Shown: piece after piece, positions 24,552 to 32,166 of the stretch | Layout: every line of letters starts with the position of its first letter | Position numbering within the stretch: position 1 is the stretch's first letter | DNA from: Deltaproteobacteria bacterium | GTDB lineage: Bacteria > Myxococcota_A > UBA9160 > UBA6930 | DNA: 35,281 nt | Reading direction: 5' to 3' | Assembly (NCBI GenBank): GCA_029261815.1 | Contig: JAJDAQ010000091.1 | Coordinates: forward strand, 1 to 35,281 | Notes under the pieces: generated by a model | The model's database searches: none | Told to the model about the DNA's origin: nothing | What the model saw: only the letters and a program-made list of their open reading frames with translations | Program-made: the position numbers and the translations under genes

Positions 24552-26141
24552 TTACGGGATCCATTGATAGTCCTGCAGACGGACGCGCCAGCGCGTCAGG
24601 ATGAAGTGGATGACTGATTCCGGCGAAAGACTCGTGACTTCGCCGTCCATGTTCTTGCGATAGAACGCCGTGCATCCTCCGGTCTGCCAGACGGTCGATC
24701 GCAGTCTCTCCCGCACCTTGGCAACGTAGTCTCGCTGGACGTCGCTTCTCGCATCGAGCGCCCGAACTCCCTCTTTCCGTTTCACGGCCCGAATCGCCTT
24801 GACCGCATAGCTGGCCATCGTCTGCATGTAGGTGATCTGCGAGCTGTGACCGGTCCCGGTGTTCGGCCCGTTGATCTTGAAGTAGTTGGGGTAACCCGAA
24901 ACCGTGATTCCCTGGTACGAGGCGATCTCCTCCTCCCACTCGGCGTTGAGGTTCCGACCCCCACGGCCATTGACCTGGAACGTGAGTGCCTTGTCCATGT
25001 CGGTATAGGCGTAGAACCCGGTCGCGTAGACGATGATGTCGAGGGGAATGTCCCTGCCGTCCCGGGTCCGGATTCCGGTCGGCGTGATCTGCTCGATCCC
25101 GCTGATGTCGACATCCACGTTCTCGCGGGCAAGCGCGGGCAGATAGGTATTCGTCGGAATGACCCGCCGACAGCCCAGCTCATAGTCCGGCATCATATGT
25201 CGGCGCAGCGGATCGTCGGCGATGTACTTCTCCAGGTTCCTCTCGAGATGGCGCGCATAGAGGCCCTTGATGAACCGGCTGAGGGCCGCCGTGAACCGGA
25301 CGCGGCGAAACGCGACGAACCTCACCTCGTGGTAGGCGAAGATCAGGAATCGCTTGACGTGCCGGATGCCGGGCAGGTTCGTGATGAATCGTTCCAGGCG
25401 CCCATACGTGCGATCCGAGCGCGGAATGACCCACTGCGCCCTTCCCATGAACAGCGTCAACCGGCCGACCTGGCCGGCGATGGCCGGAACGACCTGGGCC
25501 GCGGTGCAGCCTGAGCCGATGATGCCCACGCGCTTGCCCGCTAGCGGCACGTCGTGGTTCCACTGCGCCGAATGGAATGCAGACCCTTCGAAGCTCTCCG
25601 CACCGGCGATGTACGGCGTCCTTGGGTTGGCCAACACACCGCTGGTATCGATCACGAAGCGTGCGACGTACCGCTCGCCAGACGCGACCTCGATGCGCCA
25701 CACACACTCGTTCTCGTCCCACGTCAGCCCGGTGACCGTCTGGTTCGTTCTCGTCCGCGCGCGCAGGTCGAACTTTCGGATGATGTGGTGCGTGTACGCC
25801 AGCAGCTCGGCCTGGGACGCATAACGTTTCGTAAATGGATAAGGAACAAAGGAGAGCGAGTACAGTCCGGTCGGGATGTCGACCTCGGCTCCCGGGTAGG
25901 AATTGTCCCGCCAGGTCCCTCCCATCTCCGAGTTTCTTTCCAGGAGGACGAAGTCGTCGAGACCGTGTTGCTTTAGCCGTATGGCGGCCAGCAGGCCGGA
26001 GAAGCCCGTGCCAATGATGACGGTCTCGCAGCACCGGGGATCTTCATCGCCGCGATCCAGCTGCGCACCCTCTTCGCTGCACGTGTCCGCGTTAGTCAGC
26101 ATCGGGGCATTCACCCGCGAGGCGCAGATGGAGTGAGGCAT
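24552..26141 (-). CDS. FAD-dependent Baeyer-Villiger-type monooxygenase
   Basis: A 529-aa flavoprotein monooxygenase. The FAD Rossmann motif is VIIGTGFSGLLAA (44-49 GTGFSG), followed by ERNSEMGGTWRDNSYPG. The BVMO fingerprint F-x-G-x-x-x-H-x-x-x-W is present as FEGSAFHSAQWNHD (184-197), and the NADPH Rossmann motif is VGIIGSGCTAAQ (209-214). IVYATGFYAYTD is the usual late FAD-binding ATG motif. The expected reaction is NADPH- and O2-dependent oxygenation of a ketone or similar carbonyl to an ester. Length fits the 500-550 aa cyclohexanone or acetophenone monooxygenase type. The start is uncertain: ATG 26141 and ATG 26102 are both possible, neither with a good ribosome-binding site, and residues 1-38 lie before the core fold. 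It is transcribed alone, 159 nt downstream of the papain-like gene. Confidence 0.92.
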   Translation of the reverse strand: MPHSICASRVNAPMLTNADTCSEEGAQLDRGDEDPRCCETVIIGTGFSGLLAAIRLKQHGLDDFVLLERNSEMGGTWRDNSYPGAEVDIPTGLYSLSFVPYPFTKRYASQAELLAYTHHIIRKFDLRARTRTNQTVTGLTWDENECVWRIEVASGERYVARFVIDTSGVLANPRTPYIAGAESFEGSAFHSAQWNHDVPLAGKRVGIIGSGCTAAQVVPAIAGQVGRLTLFMGRAQWVIPRSDRTYGRLERFITNLPGIRHVKRFLIFAYHEVRFVAFRRVRFTAALSRFIKGLYARHLERNLEKYIADDPLRRHMMPDYELGCRRVIPTNTYLPALARENVDVDISGIEQITPTGIRTRDGRDIPLDIIVYATGFYAYTDMDKALTFQVNGRGGRNLNAEWEEEIASYQGITVSGYPNYFKINGPNTGTGHSSQITYMQTMASYAVKAIRAVKRKEGVRALDARSDVQRDYVAKVRERLRSTVWQTGGCTAFYRKNMDGEVTSLSPESVIHFILTRWRVRLQDYQWIP

Positions 26142-26300
26142 CGGGAAGGTGGCTCGGCATCAGCCCTCCGTTCGTGAACAAGTGCGAGCGAACAACGAAC
26201 GCCCCTGCACACCAGGACCGCCTCGCTCGCGCCGCTATCTAGGAGGAGGACGGTAGAGTCAGGAGATGACGCTGACGTGAAGGAGCCGCGCGGGGCGCGC

Positions 26301-27806
26301 TCACTCCCCGGGAGCGGCCTCGCCAAGCAGCTCTCCCGCCAGCCGTTCGAGTGCCCAATACGGTGGGCGGTAGCCGTGCTGTCGTTCGAAGTCAGCAACG
26401 CTGACCACGAGCCGTTTCTTGATTGCGGCGTGGCGCGCCGAGAATGATCGATTTCGCAACGCCGCCGTCGCACTCATGCCGTCCGGTACCACTCCTTCGT
26501 AGCCGAAGGCATTCTGCACGGCGCTCCATGCCTTGAGGGCCCTGCCTAGCGGCAGCATCCAGGGCGAGTGCGGAAGCGGCGCCGGCTCGCGGGCGTGCTC
26601 GACGAGCGCGTCGATGATCGCGCTGTCGAGGTGATCGTCGAATAACACATCCGCATCGCGCCACTCGGCGACGACCCGCAGCTGAGGGTCGTACTCGAGA
26701 TCGGACGGGGCCTGGGTCACGAAGTGGGTGACGCCAAAGCCCGAGAGCCATGCCTGGACCACTGGAGAAGAAATATGCGACAGGCCCATCCACAGCGACA
26801 TTGACTGCGTCGCATACGCCTCCGAAGCGACTTCGGAACAGAACAGCTTCGACGGATCAGAGAAGTCCATCTCGAAGTCGTACGGAATGCGCTCGTTCGA
26901 CGCGCGCTCAAACGCGTAACGCGCCGCTCGGTGCGGCAGCATCGGATCTGCGAGCAACCGCGCGTGGTCGGCCCGCGGCCGCAGCAGAACAATGCGGAGC
27001 TTCCGATCGGCGAGGTACTCGTCAACGGTCGCGATCTTCACGCCACCCTCGATATGCGCTTCGACTGCGACCGGTTCCGCGCCGTCCTCGGCGACGTAGA
27101 CCAGTGCGACGTGCGAGAAATTTCCCGGGAAGTCGTTCCCGCGCGCGATCAAGGCCGATGTCGGCGCGCCCCCCCGAGACAGCAACAGGTCGCCACTGTG
27201 CACGCGCACCCCCGCGACCTCGCTGGACGGCGTCCGCGAGGGCTCGTCCACGCCGTGGACGACGGAGGGCACCAGCGCCGAAGGCGCTTGGAGCATCGCT
27301 TCCTCGAGCGCCGCGCGGCCACCGTAGAGCCAGCGGTAGAGGCGCTCCCGGGCCTCGATGGCGTCGATCGGCCAGCCGATCGAGAGCCGCTTTACCAGCG
27401 CGCGTGAGGCTCCGATGCTGGCCGTGAAACGCGGCAGGTGCTCGCTGCAGGCCGCCACACCGGGCCCGACCTGGAAGAGCGTCGCTTCCCATTCGTCGAG
27501 AATCGGCGCGGAGGGATCCAGACCGCCTGCGGCTTCCGAGTCACCGGCCTGCGCCGCGATCTCGGCCATGATCTGTTCGAGCCGCTCCAAGTCGCGAACG
27601 ATCGCGACTCGGGACGCGTCGCAACCCGCCGCGCGTGTCGCCTCGAACTTCCGCTCCAGGCCGGTCCAGAACTCGTCCGCGTCCCAGCGGAACGGCGTAC
27701 TCGCGGTTGTTACTTCCGGCGGAAGCGCGACTGACTCGGGAACCAGGGCCACCCCGTATGCCAGGCCGAGCACCAACAACAACACGAGCCAACGACGGCG
27801 ATTCAT
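26301..27806 (-). CDS. Membrane-anchored YiiX-like permuted papain-fold (NlpC/P60-clan) hydrolase
   Basis: A 501-aa protein with MNRRRW then a hydrophobic segment (about 6-24), acting as an uncleaved anchor or signal. Residues about 200-345 are a YiiX/YebB-type permuted papain domain: SGDLLLSRGG, FPGNFSHVALVYV (His232), AVEAHIEGG (Glu249) and KLFCSEVASEAY (Cys323). His before Cys is the order of the circularly permuted NlpC/P60 clan, so peptidoglycan or lipid amidase/esterase activity is possible. The N-terminal 175 residues are helical and unfamiliar, and the C-terminal 150 residues resemble those of other long YiiX proteins. The ATG at 27806 directly precedes the anchor; an upstream ATG at 27845 would add 13 residues. 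Neither has a clear ribosome-binding site. Location should be the periplasmic side of the inner membrane. Confidence 0.85.
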   Translation of the reverse strand: MNRRRWLVLLLVLGLAYGVALVPESVALPPEVTTASTPFRWDADEFWTGLERKFEATRAAGCDASRVAIVRDLERLEQIMAEIAAQAGDSEAAGGLDPSAPILDEWEATLFQVGPGVAACSEHLPRFTASIGASRALVKRLSIGWPIDAIEARERLYRWLYGGRAALEEAMLQAPSALVPSVVHGVDEPSRTPSSEVAGVRVHSGDLLLSRGGAPTSALIARGNDFPGNFSHVALVYVAEDGAEPVAVEAHIEGGVKIATVDEYLADRKLRIVLLRPRADHARLLADPMLPHRAARYAFERASNERIPYDFEMDFSDPSKLFCSEVASEAYATQSMSLWMGLSHISSPVVQAWLSGFGVTHFVTQAPSDLEYDPQLRVVAEWRDADVLFDDHLDSAIIDALVEHAREPAPLPHSPWMLPLGRALKAWSAVQNAFGYEGVVPDGMSATAALRNRSFSARHAAIKKRLVVSVADFERQHGYRPPYWALERLAGELLGEAAPGE

Positions 27807-28437
27807 GGATCGGATTCTGGCAGCCTCGCCGACTGCGCGCTGCATTGCTTCGCGCAGGCGGGGAACGGATGAGACTCGACGTCATCGTCCCTTGCGGACG
27901 GTGCGTGCCAAACGGGCGCCGGCGCTCAGTATCGGATGCGCGCCGTTCCGACTTCGCGGAATTCCTGGCGCGACCCCCAGTTCCGCAACCCGACCAAGAA
28001 CCGAACGATGACGGCTAGTTGCAGACTTGCGAGGGCAAGACGAGGCAATCGAGGGCAAGCGCCCCCGCAATTGCGGCCCTATGCGTCCCCTTCCGCAGGG
28101 ATGTTGGAAGGGGGGTACCCCCATCCTCCACCGCCCCTTTACAACAAATATCTGGGCGGAAGGCCAAGCGGGTGAAATCTGTGGAAAGTCTATACGAGCG
28201 GCCGCTTCGCTGACGGCCCTCACCGTCTCGAGGACGTTCTGGGGATCTTTCGGCCAGCGGCGGCGATACGAGTTGCTCGTGTCCTCAACGACTCGAACAC
28301 GGCCAACCGCAGCCTTCATCCTGCGCGGTGAAGCGAAGGACCTGCACCTTCGGCCTCCATCGGCCCTCTCGCGACGCCCCAGGCGCTTGGACGATCGGCA
28401 CGCAGCTTGCTGATGCGACGGGTGGAGGTCCCGCCCG
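27807..28437. other. Long intergenic region with tRNA-end remnant
   Basis: About 630 nt without a convincing gene. It holds the tRNA-end-related repeat copy 1 (27966-27997) and a GC-rich perfect palindrome, GGGGGTACCCCC, at 28111-28122. Its last 20 nt carry the GGAGG ribosome-binding site of the HNH gene. Frames are open on both strands but have low-complexity Arg-rich translations. I see no promoter I would defend. Confidence 0.5.
27966..27997. repeat. tRNA-3'-end-related repeat, copy 1 (T-arm missing)
   Basis: TGGCGCG followed by ACCCCCAGTTCCGCAAC (27966-27989) equals copy 2 at 29760-29805 once a 22-nt block is removed from copy 2, with further similarity to about 27997. The missing block contains most of the tRNA T-arm and ends in GCG on both sides, as expected for a deletion between short repeats. 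Copies 1 and 2 are in direct orientation and bracket two accessory genes. Confidence 0.6.
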
Positions 28438-28833
28438 ATGACGACCCAACGACTCGCCTTCCCTACCGCCATCGCATTCATCCTGGGGCTCATGCTCCCT
28501 TCCGACGCTCTTGCGCACGGGGGCGGCCTGAACTCCGAGGGGTGCCACAACAATCGGAGGACCGGCGACTATCACTGCCACCGCTCTCCGAGCCCTGCGT
28601 ATCGCGACCACGCACCCGTTCGCCGCTCCTACTCGGCACGAGCGGCGTTCCGACGCTCGGTGCCCTGCCCCGCCACGGGGAGGGTCTCTGGAAGCTGCCC
28701 GGGTTGGGAGGTGGACCACATCATCCCGCTCGCATGCGCGGGACCCGACCACCCGCGGAACATGCAGTGGCTGACGCGTGAGGAGAATCGACGGAAGGGC
28801 GACCTGGGCTGCTCGCGGCTCAGCGCTTCTTGA
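28438..28833 (+). CDS. Secreted HNH endonuclease with N-terminal HGG-YHCH motif
   Basis: A 131-aa protein with a signal peptide (about 1-26, FPTAIAFILGLMLPSDALA then HGGG). The mature N-terminus HGGGLNSEGCHNNRRTGDYH, followed by CHR, is a short Cys/His-rich YHYH-type module that probably binds metal. The HNH nuclease motif follows: WEVDHIIPLACAGPD (Asp93-His94), NMQWL (Asn108) and ENRRKGD (Lys120). Four Cys in the second half (PCPATGRVSGSCPG, LACAG, LGCS) could form disulfides, which fits export. GGAGG lies 9 nt before the ATG. It would act in the periplasm or outside the cell on DNA, for nutrient use or against incoming DNA. It lies inside the pair of tRNA-end repeats. Confidence is high for family, low for role. 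Confidence 0.85.
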   Translation: MTTQRLAFPTAIAFILGLMLPSDALAHGGGLNSEGCHNNRRTGDYHCHRSPSPAYRDHAPVRRSYSARAAFRRSVPCPATGRVSGSCPGWEVDHIIPLACAGPDHPRNMQWLTREENRRKGDLGCSRLSAS

Positions 28834-28991
28834 TTCGTCGCAATGGTGCGCGAGGAAATCGCGACACCCACGTCGTCAGTAGTCGTCCTGGCGAATCGCC
28901 GGACGACCAACCGCGGTCTGCGTGCCGGCGGTCCACAGCCTCGATACGATCTCGCTCTTGACTGCGTTCGCACCCGCCAAGAGGAGACACG

Positions 28992-29726
28992 ATGGGAGAC
29001 CTCATCCACCTCGATCCGGGTCAGGCGCTCGCCGACGGACTCACGAAGCTCTACCAGCCGGTCAAGACAATGACGGTCGAGGGATACCGCCGGTTGCTCG
29101 AGGGAACGCCTCGTCCGACCTTCGTCCAGATCCGCAACTACGCTGCGCAGGTCACAAAGTTCGGCTCCCTCCGCCTCCGACCCCTCCTTCGTCCCCGGGC
29201 GATGCTCACGATCTACTTGAACCCACACCCCGCGAGGCTGTGGCAGATGGGCCCGGACTTCCGTTGGCACCCCTCCGCGTACGGCGGCGAGGAAATCGAC
29301 GAGAGCAGGAACAGGCACACCAACGCGTACGGGCACCTGGACTGGAAGTTGGAACCTCCGGGAGCCGTTCGATTCGTGCCGCCGACACTGATCGACCGCG
29401 ACCGTCGCAAGGCCGCCCTGTCGGAGGAAGTGATCCGTGCGGGACAGGTTCGGCTCTCCGCGGTCCACTGCCAGGACGCCTTCTACTACCTGCACCGGAT
29501 CGATCCGCGGCTCGATCAACTAGAAGACGAAGACGCCCGCCGGCGGTTCGTCGAGCGTGTCGACCAGGTCCGCTCGCGAACGCCACACGTGTTCGCATTC
29601 GTGGACGCGATCAAGCAGGACGACGTGATCAACGAGATCCTCGCGCCGGCGAGGCAGCAGCAGATGGATCGCGTCGTCACCGCGATCGGGGCGGCTTGCG
29701 ACTTCGCGTTCGGAACCGGGGACTGA
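28992..29726 (+). CDS. Unrecognised 244-aa soluble protein
   Basis: I do not recognise a family. The protein has no signal or membrane segment. The first 130 residues are mixed, with basic and aromatic runs (TFVQIRNYAAQVTKFGS, MLTIYLNPHPARLWQMGPDF, HTNAYGHLDWKLEPPGAVRF). Residues about 145-240 are helical and charged (AFYYLHRIDPRLDQLEDEDARRRF, DVINEILAPARQQQMDRVV), possibly coiled or oligomerising. The ATG has an excellent GAGGAG 5 nt upstream, and codon composition is protein-like only in this frame. It follows the HNH gene by 158 nt and precedes the tRNA-end copy 2 by 33 nt, so it belongs to the bracketed accessory cassette. Confidence 0.75.
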   Translation: MGDLIHLDPGQALADGLTKLYQPVKTMTVEGYRRLLEGTPRPTFVQIRNYAAQVTKFGSLRLRPLLRPRAMLTIYLNPHPARLWQMGPDFRWHPSAYGGEEIDESRNRHTNAYGHLDWKLEPPGAVRFVPPTLIDRDRRKAALSEEVIRAGQVRLSAVHCQDAFYYLHRIDPRLDQLEDEDARRRFVERVDQVRSRTPHVFAFVDAIKQDDVINEILAPARQQQMDRVVTAIGAACDFAFGTGD

Positions 29727-29759
29727 TCCCACCACCGGAACGCGGCCCAGGTCAGGATG

Positions 29760-29805
29760 TGGCGCGCCCGGCACGACTCGAACGTGCGACCCCCAGTTCC
29801 GCAAC
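29760..29805 (-). repeat. tRNA 3'-end fragment / att-like repeat, copy 2
   Basis: On the minus strand this ends in an encoded CCA (29760-29762), preceded by a 3' acceptor strand and a perfect T-arm: stem GCACG/CGTGC (29771-29775 with 29783-29787) around the loop TTCGAGT (29776-29782). The 5' half of a tRNA is not found upstream in the tRNA direction: no D-arm and no matching anticodon stem. It is therefore a fragment, as left when an element integrates into or leaves a tRNA gene. GCGACCCCCAGTTCCGCAAC (29786-29805) recurs exactly at 27970-27989. Confidence 0.65.
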
Positions 29806-29914
29806 TCGTCCAAAGGGCAAGAAGTAGCGGGCACTTGGCGCGGGAAGGCCGCCGATAGGGGCACAGGGCGGTCGTGGACGGCGCCCAGAACGGCATCGCG
29901 GCCCCATACGGCAC

Positions 29915-30652
29915 TCATTGTTGTCCTACGAGTTGCTCGGCCGCGGACACTGCGCAATCGAGGAGAATTGCTTCTTCGCCGTCGCGACCCACGAGAATTG
30001 CCCGCTGACCAAATGCACGGCCTAGCTCGATCCCTTGCTGGAATGTCGCACCAATAATGAGGTAGCTCTCTTCAGGTACCCATCGTGAGTCCGCGCCACG
30101 GCCCCGGCCGCTTACCCATTTCAGGCCCTGGTCCTCTATCGCCGCCCGCAACCTCAGATTCTCCGCGTGATTCTCTTCGACGCTTGGCCGCTCATCGCCC
30201 GGGTTCCAGGCTGTTACATATGCCCAAGACTCGGAACCATTCCGCTGGACCAATAAGTCAACCTCAGGGGAACACGTGCCGACGTGCAGTTCGAACGGAG
30301 GCGCGATCTCTTCGGGCCGATCCACCTCGAATACCGTCGTGGAATAGGCACTCCACACGACATCCTCGAATTCCTCGAGCGATACGCCGCTTAGCGATCC
30401 CTCGAAGCCCTCTGCGCCGTCCCAATCACCACCCGCATCCCAGTAGAGGACACGAAGTTTGCCGGCACGGCCGCCCGAAAAGACCCATTCATCCTCGAAC
30501 TGCTGGCCTTCATACCAATAGCCTGGCCCCCTAACCGTGACGGGGTGGCCACGACAGATGGTCTGCCATACCGGGGGCGAGAGATCCAGGTCGTGGAGTT
30601 CATAGGCCCAGTCGACCGACAGTCTCGCTGCGATCGGCGCGTTAGTCGTCAC
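29915..30652 (-). CDS. DUF3293 domain protein with extra N-terminal region
   Basis: A 245-aa protein. Residues about 98-235 match the DUF3293 pattern: SAYSTTVFEV, YVTAWNPGDERPSVEENHAE, the Gly-rich GRGRGADSRWVPEESYLIIG, and LGRAFGQRAILV near the end. Usual DUF3293 proteins are about 120-150 aa, so the first 97 residues are an addition; they are rich in Trp, Gly and acidic residues (GYWYEGQQFEDEWVFSG, RVLYWDAGGDWDG) and I do not recognise them. No signal or membrane segment. Function of DUF3293 is unknown. The start ATG is followed by a plausible N-terminus but has no clear ribosome-binding site. It lies between the tRNA-fragment and the restriction genes. Confidence 0.75.
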   Translation of the reverse strand: MTTNAPIAARLSVDWAYELHDLDLSPPVWQTICRGHPVTVRGPGYWYEGQQFEDEWVFSGGRAGKLRVLYWDAGGDWDGAEGFEGSLSGVSLEEFEDVVWSAYSTTVFEVDRPEEIAPPFELHVGTCSPEVDLLVQRNGSESWAYVTAWNPGDERPSVEENHAENLRLRAAIEDQGLKWVSGRGRGADSRWVPEESYLIIGATFQQGIELGRAFGQRAILVGRDGEEAILLDCAVSAAEQLVGQQ

Positions 30653-30962
30653 TCAAGTCGGCTCCCATCAGGGTCTCGACAATGATAGCCGGGCACCGTG
30701 CCACCCGGTTGGCAAGCTATTGACCTGCCTTTCGTTTCCCGGACCCTGGGACTCGTGAGAAGATGGATTCCTAGAATAGAGAAGGTCATCCCCTCACGAA
30801 CCATGCGTTCCGAAGCAGGACGCCCGTGGGGCATTCGGACCTCGGACGCGTCCGAGCTATACCGAAGGAATGGATGAACTTTCGGCGCGAAGTTGCAGCA
30901 TATGGCTCTGCTCCTCTGGGACTCGGCAAGAGTGTCTTGATCGCTCGCTGTTCGGCGACTCA
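30653..30962. other. Intergenic region, 310 nt
   Basis: This gap separates the DUF3293 gene from the small plus-strand ORF. It holds a weak hairpin with CCGGG (30689-30693) pairing CCCGG (30704-30708). A frame on the minus strand is open through the region but its translation is not protein-like. I see nothing else. Confidence 0.4.
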
Positions 30963-31292
30963 ATGACAACAGACCGATGGCTCGAACCCAGTCGCGAGGG
31001 CGAGCTTGCGTTCCTTCTCGACTTCGGGTGCGACGAGTTGGTCGGCGTCTTCAGGACGGTATCGCCGATGGACGCGAACCTCGTGCCTGAAGCGTGGGCG
31101 GGCCAGTTCCCATGTCAGGTCCGGGTCGAAGCTGTCGGTGCCCCGCTCGCCCTAAAGGGCGCGGCTCGCACACTCAAAGCCGCAGGCATTCCGCTCCGCC
31201 GTTTGCGGGGAGCCGGGCTGGTCCCTCGTGGATTCAACTTTCCCGCAACCGTGACTACCGCCTTACTGAGCGCATTCCGCCCAGCGGGGTAA
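30963..31292 (+). CDS. Doubtful small protein, 109 aa
   Basis: The translation is moderately protein-like: LAFLLDFGCDELVGVFRTVS, DANLVPEAWAGQFPCQVRVE and APLALKGAARTLKAAGIPL suggest a short beta-rich fold, but I do not recognise it. Start is uncertain; the ATG at 30963 has no ribosome-binding site, and an in-frame ATG at 30870 has AAGGA too close to it. It ends 157 nt before the metallopeptidase stop, converging on it. It may be a fragment of a larger gene in this accessory region or not a gene at all. Confidence 0.4.
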   Translation: MTTDRWLEPSREGELAFLLDFGCDELVGVFRTVSPMDANLVPEAWAGQFPCQVRVEAVGAPLALKGAARTLKAAGIPLRRLRGAGLVPRGFNFPATVTTALLSAFRPAG

Positions 31293-31449
31293 GCCCAGTC
31301 GGACCTGGTCACCTGCATCCGCCGCTCAGCTGGTCCAGCACCACAGGGCTAATTCGCGGGTTGAGGCCTTCGCGACCGCTCGCGCCACGATAGCTCCAAC
31401 GCCGCGCTCCAGCAGATGCGCTTCGGGGTCCAATCCGCGGCAAGGGGAG

Positions 31450-32166
31450 TCAGTACTTCCATTTCTCGCGGCGGACTGGAATCTGATTCAACACCATTCG
31501 CCGGTGCTTCCAATCTGGCATGACCCGGTCTATCGCGGCAGTGAAGCGAGCGTTGTGGGTTGGTTCTAGAAGATGAATCAGCTCGTGAACCAGGATGTAT
31601 TCGAGGCACTCCGCGGGCTTCTTGGCCAGTTCCGTGTTCAAGCGAATCGTGCGGGCCTGGTGATTGCAGCTTCCCCACCGAGTCTTCATGCGCCGCACAA
31701 GGAGCCGTTCAGCTTCCACGCCGAGTACGGGCTGCCACTTCGCGAGCAGCTCAGGGATCGCGGACCTCACCTGCCGACGAAACCACTCTTCGACGACAGC
31801 CTCTCGCTTCGCGTCGGAAGAACCCGGGCGCACCCGTAGGCACATGCGCTGATGTTCTAGCTCGACCGACGGCCTCTGATCGGATTCGACCACGTGGAGC
31901 AGGTACCGCTTTCCCCAAACGAAATGGCTCTCTCGTTCGACGTAGTCGCGCGGAGTTTCGCGCTCTTGCTGACGCAGTTTCGCTTGCTGCTGCTTGATCC
32001 AGTCCAGCTTTGAAATCGCGAACACGCGGATGGTATCGACGCTCATCCGCTTTGGAGCTGAGATGCGCACTCGCCCGGTCGGAGGGTAGACACTGAGGTG
32101 GATGTTCTTGATGTCCTTGAGAACAACGTCCACATCGATGTCGCCGAGATGGAGGACCGACGCCAT
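31450..32166 (-). CDS. SprT/YgjP-like M48-type metallopeptidase
   Basis: A 238-aa zinc-dependent hydrolase of the YgjP (DUF45) type. The zinc motif HELIH (194-198) lies in ECLEYILVHELIHLLEPTHN, with His204 as the third ligand. The RRMKTRWGSCNHQARTIRLN segment (159-178) is the family's conserved region before it, and the N-terminal half is a beta-rich SISAPK-like module (VRISAPKRMSVDTI). Length is normal (about 230). The ATG shares its first base with the last base of the HsdR stop (TGATG), so translation is coupled. This family is often the last gene of type I restriction operons; whether it works with the restriction complex or separately is unknown. Cytoplasmic. Confidence 0.9.
   Translation of the reverse strand: MASVLHLGDIDVDVVLKDIKNIHLSVYPPTGRVRISAPKRMSVDTIRVFAISKLDWIKQQQAKLRQQERETPRDYVERESHFVWGKRYLLHVVESDQRPSVELEHQRMCLRVRPGSSDAKREAVVEEWFRRQVRSAIPELLAKWQPVLGVEAERLLVRRMKTRWGSCNHQARTIRLNTELAKKPAECLEYILVHELIHLLEPTHNARFTAAIDRVMPDWKHRRMVLNQIPVRREKWKY

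Noticed and set aside
28111..28122. Perfect palindrome GGGGGTACCCCC
   Set aside because: Simple GC-rich palindrome in a non-coding stretch, with no partner copy, T-tract or nearby gene start to give it meaning.
28314..28350. Stretch that translates as ILRGEAKDLHL, resembling dispersed intergenic repeats of other bacteria
   Set aside because: Only one copy is in the window, so a repeat cannot be shown without the genome.
29760..29834. A complete tRNA gene on the minus strand
   Set aside because: The T-arm and CCA are good, but the D-arm and a matching anticodon stem are absent; only a CGGGCAC loosely matches the 5' acceptor.
30649..30969. 106-codon minus-strand frame upstream of the DUF3293 gene
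   Set aside because: Translation is low-complexity with no domain or ribosome-binding site and it overlaps the DUF3293 start.
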